The position numbers were made by a program, and so were the translations under genes. Positions 1-8,855 of a stretch of DNA of 34,643 nucleotides are shown here, one piece after another. Below the pieces are notes generated by a model. It had not been told where the DNA came from. It did no database searches and was given only the letters and a program-made list of their open reading frames with translations. Position 1 is the stretch's first letter. Every line of letters begins with the position of its first letter. Source of the DNA: Prevotellaceae bacterium UBA7017 (GTDB lineage Bacteria > Bacteroidota > Bacteroidia > Bacteroidales > Bacteroidaceae); NCBI GenBank assembly GCA_002449535.1, contig DJWZ01000059.1:1-34643 (forward strand), read 5' to 3'.

Positions 1-677
1 GTACCACGACCTGTGATTGAGAACACGTCCTCAACTGGCATCAAGAATGGTTTGTCAAGGTCACGCGGAGGATCCTGAATCCATGTGTCGCAGGCATCCA
101 TCAGCTCCATAATCTTCTCTTCCCACTTCTCTACACCGTTCAGCGCACCGAGAGCAGAACCACGGATGATAGGAGTATTGTCACCGTCGAAATCATACTG
201 ATCGAGAAGCTCACGCATTTCCATCTCAACGAGCTCAAGCATTTCCTCATCGTCAACCATGTCACACTTATTCAGGAATACAACCAAACGTGGAACGTTT
301 ACCTGACGAGCGAGAAGCACGTGCTCACGAGTCTGAGGCATAGGACCATCAGTAGCAGCAACAACGATGATAGCACCATCCATCTGAGCAGCACCAGTTA
401 CCATGTTCTTGACATAGTCGGCGTGTCCTGGGCAGTCAACGTGAGCATAGTGACGTTTAGCCGTCTGATACTCTACGTGTGCAGTGTTAATAGTGATACC
501 GCGCTCTTTCTCTTCAGGAGCATTATCGATCTGGTCGAAAGACTTAACCTCAGAGAGGCCCTTCTTTGCGAGCACAGTTGTGATAGCAGCGGTGAGAGTT
601 GTCTTACCGTGGTCAACGTGACCAATGGTACCAATGTTTACGTGAACCTTGTCACGCTGGAAAGTCTCTTTTGCCAT
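1..677 (-). CDS. tuf: Elongation factor Tu (partial, 3' end outside window)
   Basis: Translation GTPase that delivers aminoacyl-tRNA to the ribosome A site. About 225 N-terminal residues are present; the gene runs off the left edge. The protein starts MAKETFQRDKVHVNVGTIGH and shows the P-loop GHVDHGKTT, the switch region ERGITINTAH, DCPGHADY and the guanine-specificity motif NKCD, all in EF-Tu order. It is the last gene of a minus-strand unit that begins with four tRNA genes and has one strong promoter at 1254-1285. No promoter-like box is evident between tRNA-Thr(GGT) and the start at 677, so cotranscription with the tRNAs is likely. The identification is secure. Confidence 0.98.
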   Translation of the reverse strand, partial: MAKETFQRDKVHVNIGTIGHVDHGKTTLTAAITTVLAKKGLSEVKSFDQIDNAPEEKERGITINTAHVEYQTAKRHYAHVDCPGHADYVKNMVTGAAQMDGAIIVVAATDGPMPQTREHVLLARQVNVPRLVVFLNKCDMVDDEEMLELVEMEMRELLDQYDFDGDNTPIIRGSALGALNGVEKWEEKIMELMDACDTWIQDPPRDLDKPFLMPVEDVFSITGRG

Positions 678-714
678 TGTTTTTGTTTGATTAAATTATG
701 TTATTAAATAAATA

Positions 715-789
<75 letters not shown>

Positions 790-828
790 GTCGTTGTTCC
801 ACTCTCCTCTCGGGCTCTCTATCATTTG

Positions 829-901
829 AGCGGAAAACGGGACTCAAACCCGCGACCCCCAGCTTGGAAGGCTAGTGCTCTATCAACTGAGCTATTTCCG
901 C
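829..901 (-). tRNA. tRNA-Gly (anticodon TCC)
   Basis: Acceptor GCGGAAA pairs with TTTCCGC at the 3' side. The anticodon arm is CTAGC-CTTCCAA-GCTGG, giving anticodon TCC, and the T-arm is GCGGG-TTTGAGT-CCCGT. The 3' CCA is not encoded. Second from last tRNA in the tuf operon. Confidence 0.96.
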
Positions 902-990
902 GAAAAACTTTGCGAGGACGTTTGCTTCTTTGCAAGTCTCAAATTAAAATTTGATGGAATCACAAGAACAAGCGTTTCCGCAAATTTCTT

Positions 991-1076
991 TGGTGGGTGG
1001 TGATGGATTCGAACCACCGAAGTCGAAAGACAGCAGATTTACAGTCTGCCCCATTTGGCCACTCTGGTAACCACCC
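991..1076 (-). tRNA. tRNA-Tyr (anticodon GTA), CCA encoded
   Basis: A class II tRNA with a long variable arm. Acceptor GGGTGGT/ACCACCC, anticodon arm GCAGA-CTGTAAA-TCTGC, T-arm GGTGG-TTCGAAT-CCATC. Discriminator A is followed by an encoded CCA at 991-993. Lies between tRNA-Thr(TGT) and tRNA-Gly in the tuf operon. Confidence 0.96.
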
Positions 1077-1127
1077 TTTTCATTTTGCACCCGCACATCT
1101 CACGATTCGCATCGCCCTTCTTGAGGG

Positions 1128-1201
1128 AGCCTCTTGTCGGATTCGAACCAACGACCCCGAGATTACAAATCACGTGCTCTGGCCAACTGAGCTAAAGAGG
1201 C
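1128..1201 (-). tRNA. tRNA-Thr (anticodon TGT)
   Basis: Acceptor GCCTCTT/AAGAGGC, D-arm GCTC/GAGC, anticodon arm CGTGA-TTTGTAA-TCTCG, T-arm GTTGG-TTCGAAT-CCGAC. CCA is not encoded. This is the first gene of the tRNA-tuf operon, about 50 nt downstream of its promoter. Confidence 0.96.
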
Positions 1202-1253
1202 ATATCCCATCCCGAATTCAGACACTTGAGTATCCTGTGGGAATTTGCGGGTG

Positions 1254-1285
1254 CAAAGGTACGTATAATTTTTTAAATCACCAAA
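1254..1285 (-). promoter_or_regulatory. Promoter of the tRNA-tuf operon
   Basis: Read on the minus strand there is TTTG (1285-1282), a 20-nt spacer and TACCTTTG (1261-1254). This is a full match to the Bacteroidota sigma-ABfr consensus TTTG / TAnnTTTG. Confidence 0.85.
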
Positions 1286-1301
1286 CTTTTTTCAAAGAAT
1301 T

Positions 1302-1607
1302 TTAATGATTTCTTGATTTTTCTTTAATTTTGGTCAATTTTACCTTCAATGCGTCCACACATAAGTCGATGCCTTCCTCAAAAGTATCGCATGTTTTTTC
1401 CACAAATTGTGTTCCGCCAGGTATAGCCACACTAATGCTTGTTGTTTTGTTCATAGCGGTTTGTGGCTTTTCGACCTTAAATTGCACCTCTACTTTCTTT
1501 ATATCTTCGTAAGACCTTGAGAGTTTTTCTACTTTCTTTGTAGCGAACTCTTGTAATTTCTCTGTTGCGTCGAAATGGACAGCCTGAATTTTAATCTCCA
1601 TAGTCAT
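1302..1607 (-). CDS. hpf: Ribosome hibernation promoting factor, short HPF/RaiA family
   Basis: Binds the 30S subunit in slow-growing cells and helps keep ribosomes inactive. The 101-residue protein matches the short HPF form, with the N-terminal beta-strand MEIKIQAVHFDATEKLQEFA, the helix FATKKVEKLSRSYEDI, and a second half giving the beta-alpha-beta-beta-beta-alpha fold. There is no C-terminal dimerisation domain. It starts 16 nt after the xerC stop on the same strand, with no promoter in the gap, so the two are probably one transcript. Placement beside tuf tRNAs, xerC and rpsU is the usual Bacteroidales order. Confidence 0.93.
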   Translation of the reverse strand: MTMEIKIQAVHFDATEKLQEFATKKVEKLSRSYEDIKKVEVQFKVEKPQTAMNKTTSISVAIPGGTQFVEKTCDTFEEGIDLCVDALKVKLTKIKEKSRNH

Positions 1608-1623
1608 TTAAGTTTTATAGGTT

Positions 1624-2532
1624 TTATAACTGTGAGTTTTTGCCCTCCCTGGGGTGGGCTTCTGCATAACTTCGTTTCAGCTCCTCAAAGGTGACATGAG
1701 TGTAAATCTGTGTTGTTTTAAGACTTTCATGCCCCAGCAGTTTCTGTACGCTTCCCAATTTTGCATTGTGATTTAGCATTACAGTTGCGAAGGTATGTCT
1801 CAACACGTGTGGAGAGCGTTTTTTCTGTGTTGTGACAAAAGAGAGGTAGTGAGTTACAATGTTGTACACCATAGAAGCAGTCATTGCTCCACCGTTGTCA
1901 CCTCTGAAGAGAGCGTGGCTATCGTCTGTTGCTGGAATGTTTTCATCTCTCAGCTGTTGGTAGTATTTGATGGTTTCAACCATCTCCTCCCCCAACGGGA
2001 CAATGCGTTGCTTCCTTCTCTTTCCCGTCACTTTTATCTCACGGTTGATGAGATTTACATCTTCATCTCTGAGAGCCACCACCTCTGCTCGTCGGATTCC
2101 TGTCGAATATAAGAGTAATAATAATGTACGCGCACGTACATCTTTTATATCTCCTAAATTCCAATCCAGCTTATCAAAGAGATTGTCAGCCTCCTCCTCT
2201 CTGAGGAAAGTCGGCAATACTTTCTCTTTTTTAGGTCCTGTGACTTTGTGAGCGGGATCACGTTCCACGACACCTTTTCTTAGGGCGTAGCGATAAAGTG
2301 ATTTTACCGCAGATAGTTTCTTACATGCATAAGAGGCTTTCTGCCCCTTCTCCATCATGTCCTCTATCCAGTCGCGAATTACATCGCTGTCAACGCCCTC
2401 GGGCTTCAAATCGTTGTCGAGTTTCTTGAGAAATGCTGTGTAGTCGCTCAATGCATCACGGTATGTTTCCACTGTTCGAGGCGACGCATCACGCTCTGCT
2501 TGCATGTATCTCAGAAAATCTTCAACAATCAT
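1624..2532 (-). CDS. xerC: Tyrosine recombinase XerC/XerD family (chromosome dimer resolution)
   Basis: A 302-residue site-specific recombinase, the usual Xer size. Residues 1-85 form the SAM-like core-binding domain and about 105-290 the catalytic domain. The catalytic set is visible: R147 in TGIRRAE, K171 in TGKRRKQ, H242 and R245 in HVLRHTFA, H268 in LGHES, and nucleophile Y277 in TQIYTHV. Xer proteins resolve chromosome dimers at dif. Linkage to hpf and rpsU rather than to phage or integron genes argues for the housekeeping enzyme and not a mobile-element integrase. XerC versus XerD cannot be settled from sequence alone. The start at 2532 is supported by a promoter ending only about 5 nt upstream. 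Confidence 0.9.
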   Translation of the reverse strand: MIVEDFLRYMQAERDASPRTVETYRDALSDYTAFLKKLDNDLKPEGVDSDVIRDWIEDMMEKGQKASYACKKLSAVKSLYRYALRKGVVERDPAHKVTGPKKEKVLPTFLREEEADNLFDKLDWNLGDIKDVRARTLLLLLYSTGIRRAEVVALRDEDVNLINREIKVTGKRRKQRIVPLGEEMVETIKYYQQLRDENIPATDDSHALFRGDNGGAMTASMVYNIVTHYLSFVTTQKKRSPHVLRHTFATVMLNHNAKLGSVQKLLGHESLKTTQIYTHVTFEELKRSYAEAHPREGKNSQL

Positions 2533-2536
2533 GATG

Positions 2537-2568
2537 CGAATTTACGCAATAAAATTCAGATTGCCAAA
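2537..2568 (-). promoter_or_regulatory. Likely promoter of xerC-hpf, giving an almost leaderless mRNA
   Basis: On the minus strand TTTG (2568-2565) is followed after 20 nt by TAAATTCG (2544-2537), five of six fixed bases of TAnnTTTG. The xerC ATG begins at 2532, so the expected start site lies at or within a few nt of the start codon. Confidence 0.6.
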
Positions 2569-2598
2569 AGAATTAACCTTAATTAAGAAAAAAGGTTG

Positions 2599-2793
2599 TT
2601 AAGCCTCCTCTGCGCGACGCAGTTGCTGTACATAGATGGCATGTTCCATCTTGAGTCTCTTCAATACAGAAGGCTTGTTGAACTGCTGACGTGCACGGAG
2701 TTCCTTTACGACACCAGTCTTTTCAAACTTTCTCTTGAATTTCTTGAGGGCTCTTTCGATGTTTTCGCCTTCCTTTACAGGTACAATAATCAT
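2599..2793 (-). CDS. rpsU: 30S ribosomal protein bS21
   Basis: A 64-residue, basic protein of the small ribosomal subunit, near the 3' end of 16S rRNA. It starts MIIVPVKEGENIERALKKFK and contains the bS21 core FKRKFEKTGVVKELRARQ. Length and composition are normal for the Bacteroidota form. A consensus promoter lies about 90 nt upstream (2885-2916). It is followed on the same strand by xerC after 66 nt, which has its own promoter. Confidence 0.97.
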   Translation of the reverse strand: MIIVPVKEGENIERALKKFKRKFEKTGVVKELRARQQFNKPSVLKRLKMEHAIYVQQLRRAEEA

Positions 2794-2884
2794 CTGTCTT
2801 TTTGTTTTTTAATTGTTAATAATATGATAGTTAAGCCTATTTCCCATACGCGTACATACGTACATGGTAGAGAAAAAGCGGGTG

Positions 2885-2916
2885 CAAAGGTAATATATTT
2901 TTTTTATCCCACCAAA
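2885..2916 (-). promoter_or_regulatory. Promoter of rpsU
   Basis: Minus strand TTTG (2916-2913), 20-nt spacer, TACCTTTG (2892-2885): full consensus. It is back to back with the promoter of the plus-strand permease gene at 2931-2962. Confidence 0.85.
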
Positions 2917-2930
2917 AAAATCCTCAAAAA

Positions 2931-2962
2931 GTTGTTTAATCACAATCTTTTCCGTACCTTTG
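2931..2962 (+). promoter_or_regulatory. Promoter of the AmpG-like permease gene
   Basis: TACCTTTG at 2955-2962 is a full -7 match; the -33 position 20 nt upstream reads GTTG, three of four bases. The start codon follows 45 nt later. Confidence 0.7.
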
Positions 2963-3007
2963 CATTCGAATTATTAACTCTAAATTACATTTTTCCACAT
3001 AAAGACA

Positions 3008-4297
3008 ATGAATTTAAGCAAGAATCCATGGAGTTGGGTACCCTCATTATATTTTGCGGAGGGCATACCATATGTAGCAGTAATGACTATAGCTTTAGTC
3101 TTGTATAAGCAGTTAGGACTTTCCAATACCGAAATAACCTATTACACATCATGGTTATACCTCCCTTGGGTTATAAAGCCTTTATGGAGTCCTTTCATTG
3201 ACCTTATAAAGACAAAGCGTTGGTGGATTACCTCTATGCAGCTTCTTATTGGAGCAGCCTTTGGAGGTGTTGCCTTCACTATTCCAACAGACTTCTGGCT
3301 GCAAGGCACCCTTGCATTCTTTTGGCTGATGGCTTTTTCCAGTGCCACCCATGATATTGCAGCAGATGGATATTATATGTTAGCCCTTGACAGCCACGAG
3401 CAGTCTTGGTTTGTAGGCATACGAAGCACCTTCTACCGCCTTGCGATGATTGTAGGTCAGGGTGTGCTGGTAATGATAGCCGGAACGCTTGAGATTATTT
3501 TCCGTAACCAGATAGCCTACTCGTGGAGCTTGCTATTCTATGGTTGCTGCGGACTTTTCATAGCCATTTGGATATGGCATGCTTATATTCTTCCCCACCC
3601 CGCTGAAGATGGCATTCGAGAAGGCGTTTCTGCCAGCACCATTCTTTCCGACTTTAAGGATACTGTAAAGACATTCTTCCAGAAGGAACAGGTAATGGTA
3701 GGCATTCTGTTTATGCTGCTTTATCGCATGCCAGAAGGACTTCTCGTAAAAATCTCCACTCTGTTCCTGATAGATAGTGAGAGCAATGGAGGATTGGGGC
3801 TTTCACCTCAGGAATTAGGCTTTGTACAGGGAACCGTCGGAGTCATCGGATTAACACTTGGTGGTATCCTTGGTGGTCTCGTAGCAAGTAAGGACGGTTT
3901 GAAGAAGTGGTTGTGGCCTATGGTATGTGCCATCACCCTTCCAGACATTGTGTATGTCTTCATGGCTTACGCTCTTCCATCCAGCCTGATGATTATAAAT
4001 ATTTGCGTTTTCATTGAGCAATTTGGCTACGGATTCGGCTTCACAGCTTATATGCTATACCTTATTTATTATAGCAGAGGCGAATATAAGACATCCCACT
4101 ATGCCCTTTGTACTGCTTTTATGGCTTTGAGCATGATGATACCAGGATTATTTGCCGGTGCCCTTCAGGAGGCTGTCGGATACCGCATGTTCTTTATCAT
4201 CGTTATGGCTTTCTGCAGCGTAACCTTCATTATGGCATCGCTCTTAAAAATCGATCCGTCCTTCGGATGCAAAGATAAACAAGATAGCACAAACTAA
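3008..4297 (+). CDS. AmpG-like major facilitator permease (muropeptide/peptidoglycan fragment import)
   Basis: A 429-residue integral membrane protein with about twelve hydrophobic segments. The N-terminus NPWSWVPSLYFAEGIPYVAV is typical of the AmpG branch of the major facilitator superfamily, which carries anhydromuropeptides released by wall turnover into the cytoplasm. It is shorter than E. coli AmpG (about 490 residues) but usual for Bacteroidota members. A hydrophilic loop near residues 200-225 separates the two halves. The substrate is inferred from family only. Its last 68 bases overlap the 3' end of the opposite-strand comEC-like gene. Confidence 0.8.
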   Translation: MNLSKNPWSWVPSLYFAEGIPYVAVMTIALVLYKQLGLSNTEITYYTSWLYLPWVIKPLWSPFIDLIKTKRWWITSMQLLIGAAFGGVAFTIPTDFWLQGTLAFFWLMAFSSATHDIAADGYYMLALDSHEQSWFVGIRSTFYRLAMIVGQGVLVMIAGTLEIIFRNQIAYSWSLLFYGCCGLFIAIWIWHAYILPHPAEDGIREGVSASTILSDFKDTVKTFFQKEQVMVGILFMLLYRMPEGLLVKISTLFLIDSESNGGLGLSPQELGFVQGTVGVIGLTLGGILGGLVASKDGLKKWLWPMVCAITLPDIVYVFMAYALPSSLMIINICVFIEQFGYGFGFTAYMLYLIYYSRGEYKTSHYALCTAFMALSMMIPGLFAGALQEAVGYRMFFIIVMAFCSVTFIMASLLKIDPSFGCKDKQDSTN

Positions 4298-5420
4298 TAA
4301 TTATAATATACACCAATACTGTCTGCCATACTGATAATCTGACTTCCAGGTTTGAGTATGGCAGATTTTTTATCCATACCAAGGAAGTATGCATCCCATG
4401 CACCACCATAGTCAGAGGTTTCAGCAATGGCACTCCCACCAATAAACCTATCGCCAATACTATTATCAGGAAAGCAGCAGGCGTCACGATAAAATTCGTC
4501 AACAAGAAGTATGTCGGGAAATTGCCGAAATAGTATGCTACCAGCGGAGCCACTCCCAGTTGCGCAGTAAATGAGATAACCACCAACCCCACAACTCCAT
4601 CGTACAATATCCTCCAACATATCGTCTTTAAGGAAGGAGGAACCGAATCCTTTTCTCTATATGTCAGGAATCTGAATATCGGTGCATATAGCAATAGGAT
4701 TCCCGTCACAGCGGCAAACGACATCTGGAATCCTACATCAAACAGCCATTGTGGCGAAACCACCAATAGCAATGCGGCAGAACACATCAGTATATCCATA
4801 CTCGTTGTATTTCTGGCAAGCATCCTCACTATGCAATATATCGTCAGCATCACAGCAGCCCTTAAGAGGGAAGGCTGAAAGCCTATCAACAATACGAACG
4901 CCCATATAGCAAGAAGTTCCACAAAGACAGACAGCCCTGGAAACCTTCTCGTAGGAAGCAGGTAGGTGAGCACCATAAACAATATCCCTAAATGCATCCC
5001 CGATAGAGCCAGTATATGAGCCCCTCCGCTGGCAGAGAATGTTTTCCGCACCTCCTTGCTAAGTCCCTTTTTCTCGCCCAGGGTCATAGCGGCAACTATA
5101 TCATAGGTATCGCCAGAAAGCCCTTCTTCAACGTATTTTGAGGTCAGCAGTTGCCTTTTCTTCCCCATCTCGGCAACTATCTTTTCTACATAAGGAACTG
5201 ACGATGTCGGAGAACTGTCACTATTCCGTATCAGGAAGACGCCCAAGACTATTAGCGCACCCATCAAGAATACTGACGCTACCCTTCCCCATCGCCTCAG
5301 CAAGGCAGACAGAAAGAGTAGCGCCAACAGTATATACGCGATATAGGCATTGCTAACCGGAATATCTATCAATCGCCCGGCAGCAATGCCTATTACTATC
5401 ATTATCAGTGCGCTACGCAC
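4230..5420 (-). CDS. Compact ComEC/Rec2-family membrane protein
   Basis: 396 residues, mostly hydrophobic. The family core is clear: GLSGDTYDIVAAMTLGEKKG, then the signature ALSGMHLGILF, FQPSLLRAAVM and FQMSFAAVTGILLLYAPIF. ComEC forms the inner-membrane channel for single-stranded DNA during uptake. Full-length homologs are about 650-750 residues with an N-terminal OB-like domain (DUF4131) and often a C-terminal metallo-beta-lactamase domain. Here three N-terminal membrane helices lead almost directly into the competence domain, so the OB part is nearly absent, and no nuclease domain follows. The start overlaps the stop of the pectin lyase gene by 16 nt; a second Met six codons in is an alternative. 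It could be a working minimal form or a decayed copy. Confidence 0.8.
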   Translation of the reverse strand: MRSALIMIVIGIAAGRLIDIPVSNAYIAYILLALLFLSALLRRWGRVASVFLMGALIVLGVFLIRNSDSSPTSSVPYVEKIVAEMGKKRQLLTSKYVEEGLSGDTYDIVAAMTLGEKKGLSKEVRKTFSASGGAHILALSGMHLGILFMVLTYLLPTRRFPGLSVFVELLAIWAFVLLIGFQPSLLRAAVMLTIYCIVRMLARNTTSMDILMCSAALLLVVSPQWLFDVGFQMSFAAVTGILLLYAPIFRFLTYREKDSVPPSLKTICWRILYDGVVGLVVISFTAQLGVAPLVAYYFGNFPTYFLLTNFIVTPAAFLIIVLAIGLLVGVPLLKPLTMVVHGMHTSLVWIKNLPYSNLEVRLSVWQTVLVYIIIISLCYLVYLCIRRTDRFLRAMP

Positions 5421-8400
5421 TTTTTACCGTTTTGTATATAAATTCCCTTGGTTGGTTTTTCCTTCAGGCGGATGCCCTGCAGGTTGTATATTGCTCCATC
5501 CTCCTTCTGTCCGTCAGCAATATGAGAAGAGATGCCCGTTGGAGTTGGGTTATAAGGACGTCCGAACACATAAGACTTTGCACCTGGATATGTTGCATTA
5601 TATCCAAACAATCCGTATGCAGTACCACCAGGAACTTTCCATGAGCCATCAGTCTTATAGAAACCTACACCCCTGTCGCCATTACGGAACTCATATAGAT
5701 TTTTATATGCTGCTTGTCTTCCCGTGATAGTTGGGATAGAATCGCAATAGAATCCCTTAACATATGTCGAACTTGGCGTTGCAGTCGCAGTTAATGCTGT
5801 TGGTACAAAAACAGGGCTCTCAACCTTAGAGTTAAATATCACAGGGCTGTTGGCTCCTATTACCTTTCCTGCTGCAATGGCAGAAACCCTTATGGTGTCA
5901 TATCCTTCCGCATACTCATATCCTGTTACAGAATAAGCAGTAACACCTTCCGGCACTTTCACAGGATATGTTACATACAGAGCACCCCAGTATTTTCCCA
6001 TATTATCTGGAGTATTCTCCACCTCAAAGGTTTCAGCAGTTATTTTCTTTGACTCACGCAGGTTAATTCCTAAGTGTGGTGGCTGGTTATAGCAGCAGTT
6101 TTCTGCTATTATCTGTGCTCTGTAGTCAATGTCATCCAGCAGATGTGGCACGATATAGTCTGTCTGATAGTTTGTAGCATTCACAACTAATTGATAGCCA
6201 GAAGTACCACCTGTTGTCCATTGTATCACCTCCTCGCGCCAGTCACCAAAGACATCTCCTAACAGGCAGGCATTATTCTTTGAGGCATTATTTCTGTTTC
6301 CATATGTATAGTTTCCGCCATTTACGCAACCAAGCAGACGATCGAAGTTCTTCGAAGAAGTGTTCCACGTCTCAAGGCAGCTCTTACCCCAGAAGTCATC
6401 GCCAAGGGTTCCTGTCCAGTATATCCTGTCCTGAGCAGCAGCGCCGCCGCCCCAGGTTTTTGAGTCGATAACGCTATTGCCGTCCTTATCAAAGACATTA
6501 GCCCACGCAGATGCCTGCCAAAGAGCATCATCCCTCTCAGGGTCGAAGTTTGCCATGAAGCCGCGACCAGTATCGCTTGATGCCGTCTTGCGGAGCAGCA
6601 GCTGTCCGGTAGTAGCATCACGATAATCCATACCAAACTGTCCCTTTTCATGCACCATGAAGCACTCCATTCCTGGACGGGAAGGGTCGAAGTCGCTGAC
6701 ATGCAGGGCATCACCATGCCTAAGTCCTGTACGATAGAGTGTTGTACCATCAGCCTTCAGGGCACCAGAGCCGAAGGTTATCTCCTGCTTGCCGTCATAG
6801 TTCACGTCAGCAACCGAGAACCAGTGGCAGCCTTCGCCATATACTGTGGTTGAAAGGCTCTTTGTTGTTCCATTGGCATACTTCACCTCACCATTATTTG
6901 CTGCAAGCGCCCTATGTAGCCAGCGGAGAGTCAGGTTTGCGCCATCCCAGTCATAAGCCCCTATAAAGGCACCATTATAATATCCACGCGAGAAGATTGC
7001 ACTTGGATTAGCATTCTTTCCGTCCAGCCATGCAATGCCGGCAAGATACCTCTCAGAGCGGTTTTGGTCGCTGTCACCCCAGTATGCAGAACCGGCAGCA
7101 TAGTCGGTATGATAAGGAATCGTCTGCAATTCCGCACCATTGCGTCCGTCGAAGACAGTAATCCATTCCTCTCCCTCTACCTGCTTTCCTCTTGAGTTCA
7201 AGTAGCTGCCAGTCGGATTGTTATCTACACTGAGGTAATTACCCTCACCATCTACGGCTCCATGTCCTGTCTTTATCATGAATTCTCCGAAGCCGTCACC
7301 GTCAAGGTCCCATGCCACGAAGGAAGAAGTGTGTGCTGAAGAGAACATATTAGGACCGCCAGTCAGAATCCACAAGCGTTTGCCGTTCATCTTGTAACAT
7401 GCGAAATATTCAGGAGAAGTAGTACCGTTTGAGGCAGCATCCTTTTCGTTGGAAGGACTCCACTTCAGTATTATCTCATACTCACCGTCGCCGTCCATAT
7501 CGCAGATAGAGGCATCATTAGGGGTATATGAAGCACCTCTACCCCATTTGTCTGTAGGAGCACCACCTTCGAGGTCTATGTATGTCACCTGTGAAGACCA
7601 AGCCTTACAGGTATCTCTCTCTACTATCTCTCCGTCTCCGTTGTAAACCTCAAGACGGTAGTATGTCGATGTTCCTCCACCAGTATCGGCAAAGTTCGTC
7701 TTACCCACGATGAAGTTTCCGCTGTTCAGATTTGTATTTATATTAGTAGCGCTTAAACCCTTATACAGCTTAAATCTGTAGTTTCTGTCATCATACGCCC
7801 TTGAGCGCCATGAAACGAGGTTTCCAGAGCCTCCAGATTGTGACAGGTTCACAGCCACCAATCCTCGCTTCAGAGGAGTTGCCTTACCCTTGGGAGCAGT
7901 GTTTGTAACGATGAAACCGATATAAAATGTGAATTCCACCTCGTTTCCGTTCTTTACGTTTACCGTCAATGTGTGAGTAGTCTGATTATATTCTGTTGCA
8001 ACGCTGTAACCCTCAGCCAATCCTGCCTGCAAAGCAGCGGTAAAGCCACTTGGGTCACCATACATTTTCTTTCCAAAACGCGCGGTTTCACCATACTTCA
8101 GCGACTTGATGGCATCAAAGAGGTTCACCTCCTCTGTTCCGCTGCCGACATTTCCCTGACACTTTAGGCTTGTGAGATAATGGCTGGCATCATATATCTC
8201 AGAATCTATCTCACCCTCAATCACGACATTGCGGAAAGCCATTGCCTTGCTGGTATCTACATTATAAATATAAATCAGCATCAGGAAGCCCTTCTCGCTA
8301 CTGTAGTTATTCACATAATAAGAATGATGGCTGAAACCAGTGCTGTTTTCTTTTGTTATCTTGTTCCTGAGCGGAGTAATAACATCCACACTCTCCTCCG

Positions 8401-8809
8401 TTCCGCCGCTAATCTTAGTGACTACTGTCGCATTACCGCCATCAGTACCTACCTTGGCAGCATCAAACGAAATCTTTGTAGGCTTAAACTTATGACCGCT
8501 GGCAGGAGTCACCATAAAGGCAAGGTTATGATAACCTGTCTTCGCTGTTGCCTTTTCCGTTGGCTTATACCTTGTAAATGCTGGATTATATGCCACTGTT
8601 TCATATCCAGTATCAGCATTGCTGCCAGCCATAAGACCGTCATTAGTCAACTTCGAGCCCATAGTGTAAGCAGCAGAAACCATTTCGGCATATCCCGCAT
8701 CACCGGTAACGACCGCCGTAGCGTCACCATTTGCCCACGCCACCTTCACCCGCTGCGCATACATCATAGCAGGCACAAAGGTTAAAAGGAATAAAAGAGT
8801 CTTTCTCAT
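5405..8809 (-). CDS. Secreted rhamnogalacturonan lyase, polysaccharide lyase family 11
   Basis: Cleaves the rhamnose-galacturonic acid backbone of pectin (RG-I) by beta-elimination. The 1134-residue protein has a signal peptide (MRKTLLFLLTFVPAMMYA), about 280 residues of unrecognised beta-rich sequence, and the PL11 domain from about residue 310 to 930. That domain shows the propeller calcium loops DMDGDGEYEI, DLDGDGFGEF and DVNYDGKQEI. A linker and a final tail follow, with YNLQGIRLKEKPTKGIYIQN resembling the type IX secretion sorting tail of Bacteroidota. PL11 enzymes such as B. subtilis YesW are about 600 residues, so both ends are additions. A promoter lies at 8856-8887. The 3' end overlaps the comEC-like gene. 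Confidence 0.92.
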   Translation of the reverse strand: MRKTLLFLLTFVPAMMYAQRVKVAWANGDATAVVTGDAGYAEMVSAAYTMGSKLTNDGLMAGSNADTGYETVAYNPAFTRYKPTEKATAKTGYHNLAFMVTPASGHKFKPTKISFDAAKVGTDGGNATVVTKISGGTEESVDVITPLRNKITKENSTGFSHHSYYVNNYSSEKGFLMLIYIYNVDTSKAMAFRNVVIEGEIDSEIYDASHYLTSLKCQGNVGSGTEEVNLFDAIKSLKYGETARFGKKMYGDPSGFTAALQAGLAEGYSVATEYNQTTHTLTVNVKNGNEVEFTFYIGFIVTNTAPKGKATPLKRGLVAVNLSQSGGSGNLVSWRSRAYDDRNYRFKLYKGLSATNINTNLNSGNFIVGKTNFADTGGGTSTYYRLEVYNGDGEIVERDTCKAWSSQVTYIDLEGGAPTDKWGRGASYTPNDASICDMDGDGEYEIILKWSPSNEKDAASNGTTSPEYFACYKMNGKRLWILTGGPNMFSSAHTSSFVAWDLDGDGFGEFMIKTGHGAVDGEGNYLSVDNNPTGSYLNSRGKQVEGEEWITVFDGRNGAELQTIPYHTDYAAGSAYWGDSDQNRSERYLAGIAWLDGKNANPSAIFSRGYYNGAFIGAYDWDGANLTLRWLHRALAANNGEVKYANGTTKSLSTTVYGEGCHWFSVADVNYDGKQEITFGSGALKADGTTLYRTGLRHGDALHVSDFDPSRPGMECFMVHEKGQFGMDYRDATTGQLLLRKTASSDTGRGFMANFDPERDDALWQASAWANVFDKDGNSVIDSKTWGGGAAAQDRIYWTGTLGDDFWGKSCLETWNTSSKNFDRLLGCVNGGNYTYGNRNNASKNNACLLGDVFGDWREEVIQWTTGGTSGYQLVVNATNYQTDYIVPHLLDDIDYRAQIIAENCCYNQPPHLGINLRESKKITAETFEVENTPDNMGKYWGALYVTYPVKVPEGVTAYSVTGYEYAEGYDTIRVSAIAAGKVIGANSPVIFNSKVESPVFVPTALTATATPSSTYVKGFYCDSIPTITGRQAAYKNLYEFRNGDRGVGFYKTDGSWKVPGGTAYGLFGYNATYPGAKSYVFGRPYNPTPTGISSHIADGQKEDGAIYNLQGIRLKEKPTKGIYIQNGKKCVAH

Positions 8810-8855
8810 CTTGTTTATTTAGAATTAGTTAATAAGTCTCCTAAGTTTGAGGGTA

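Noticed and set aside
997..1305. 102-codon plus-strand reading frame
   Set aside because: It runs antisense through two tRNA genes and the tRNA promoter; the protein has no family-like sequence.
1624..2532. Integrase of a mobile element
   Set aside because: No attachment-site repeats or element genes nearby; linkage to hpf and rpsU is that of the housekeeping Xer recombinase.
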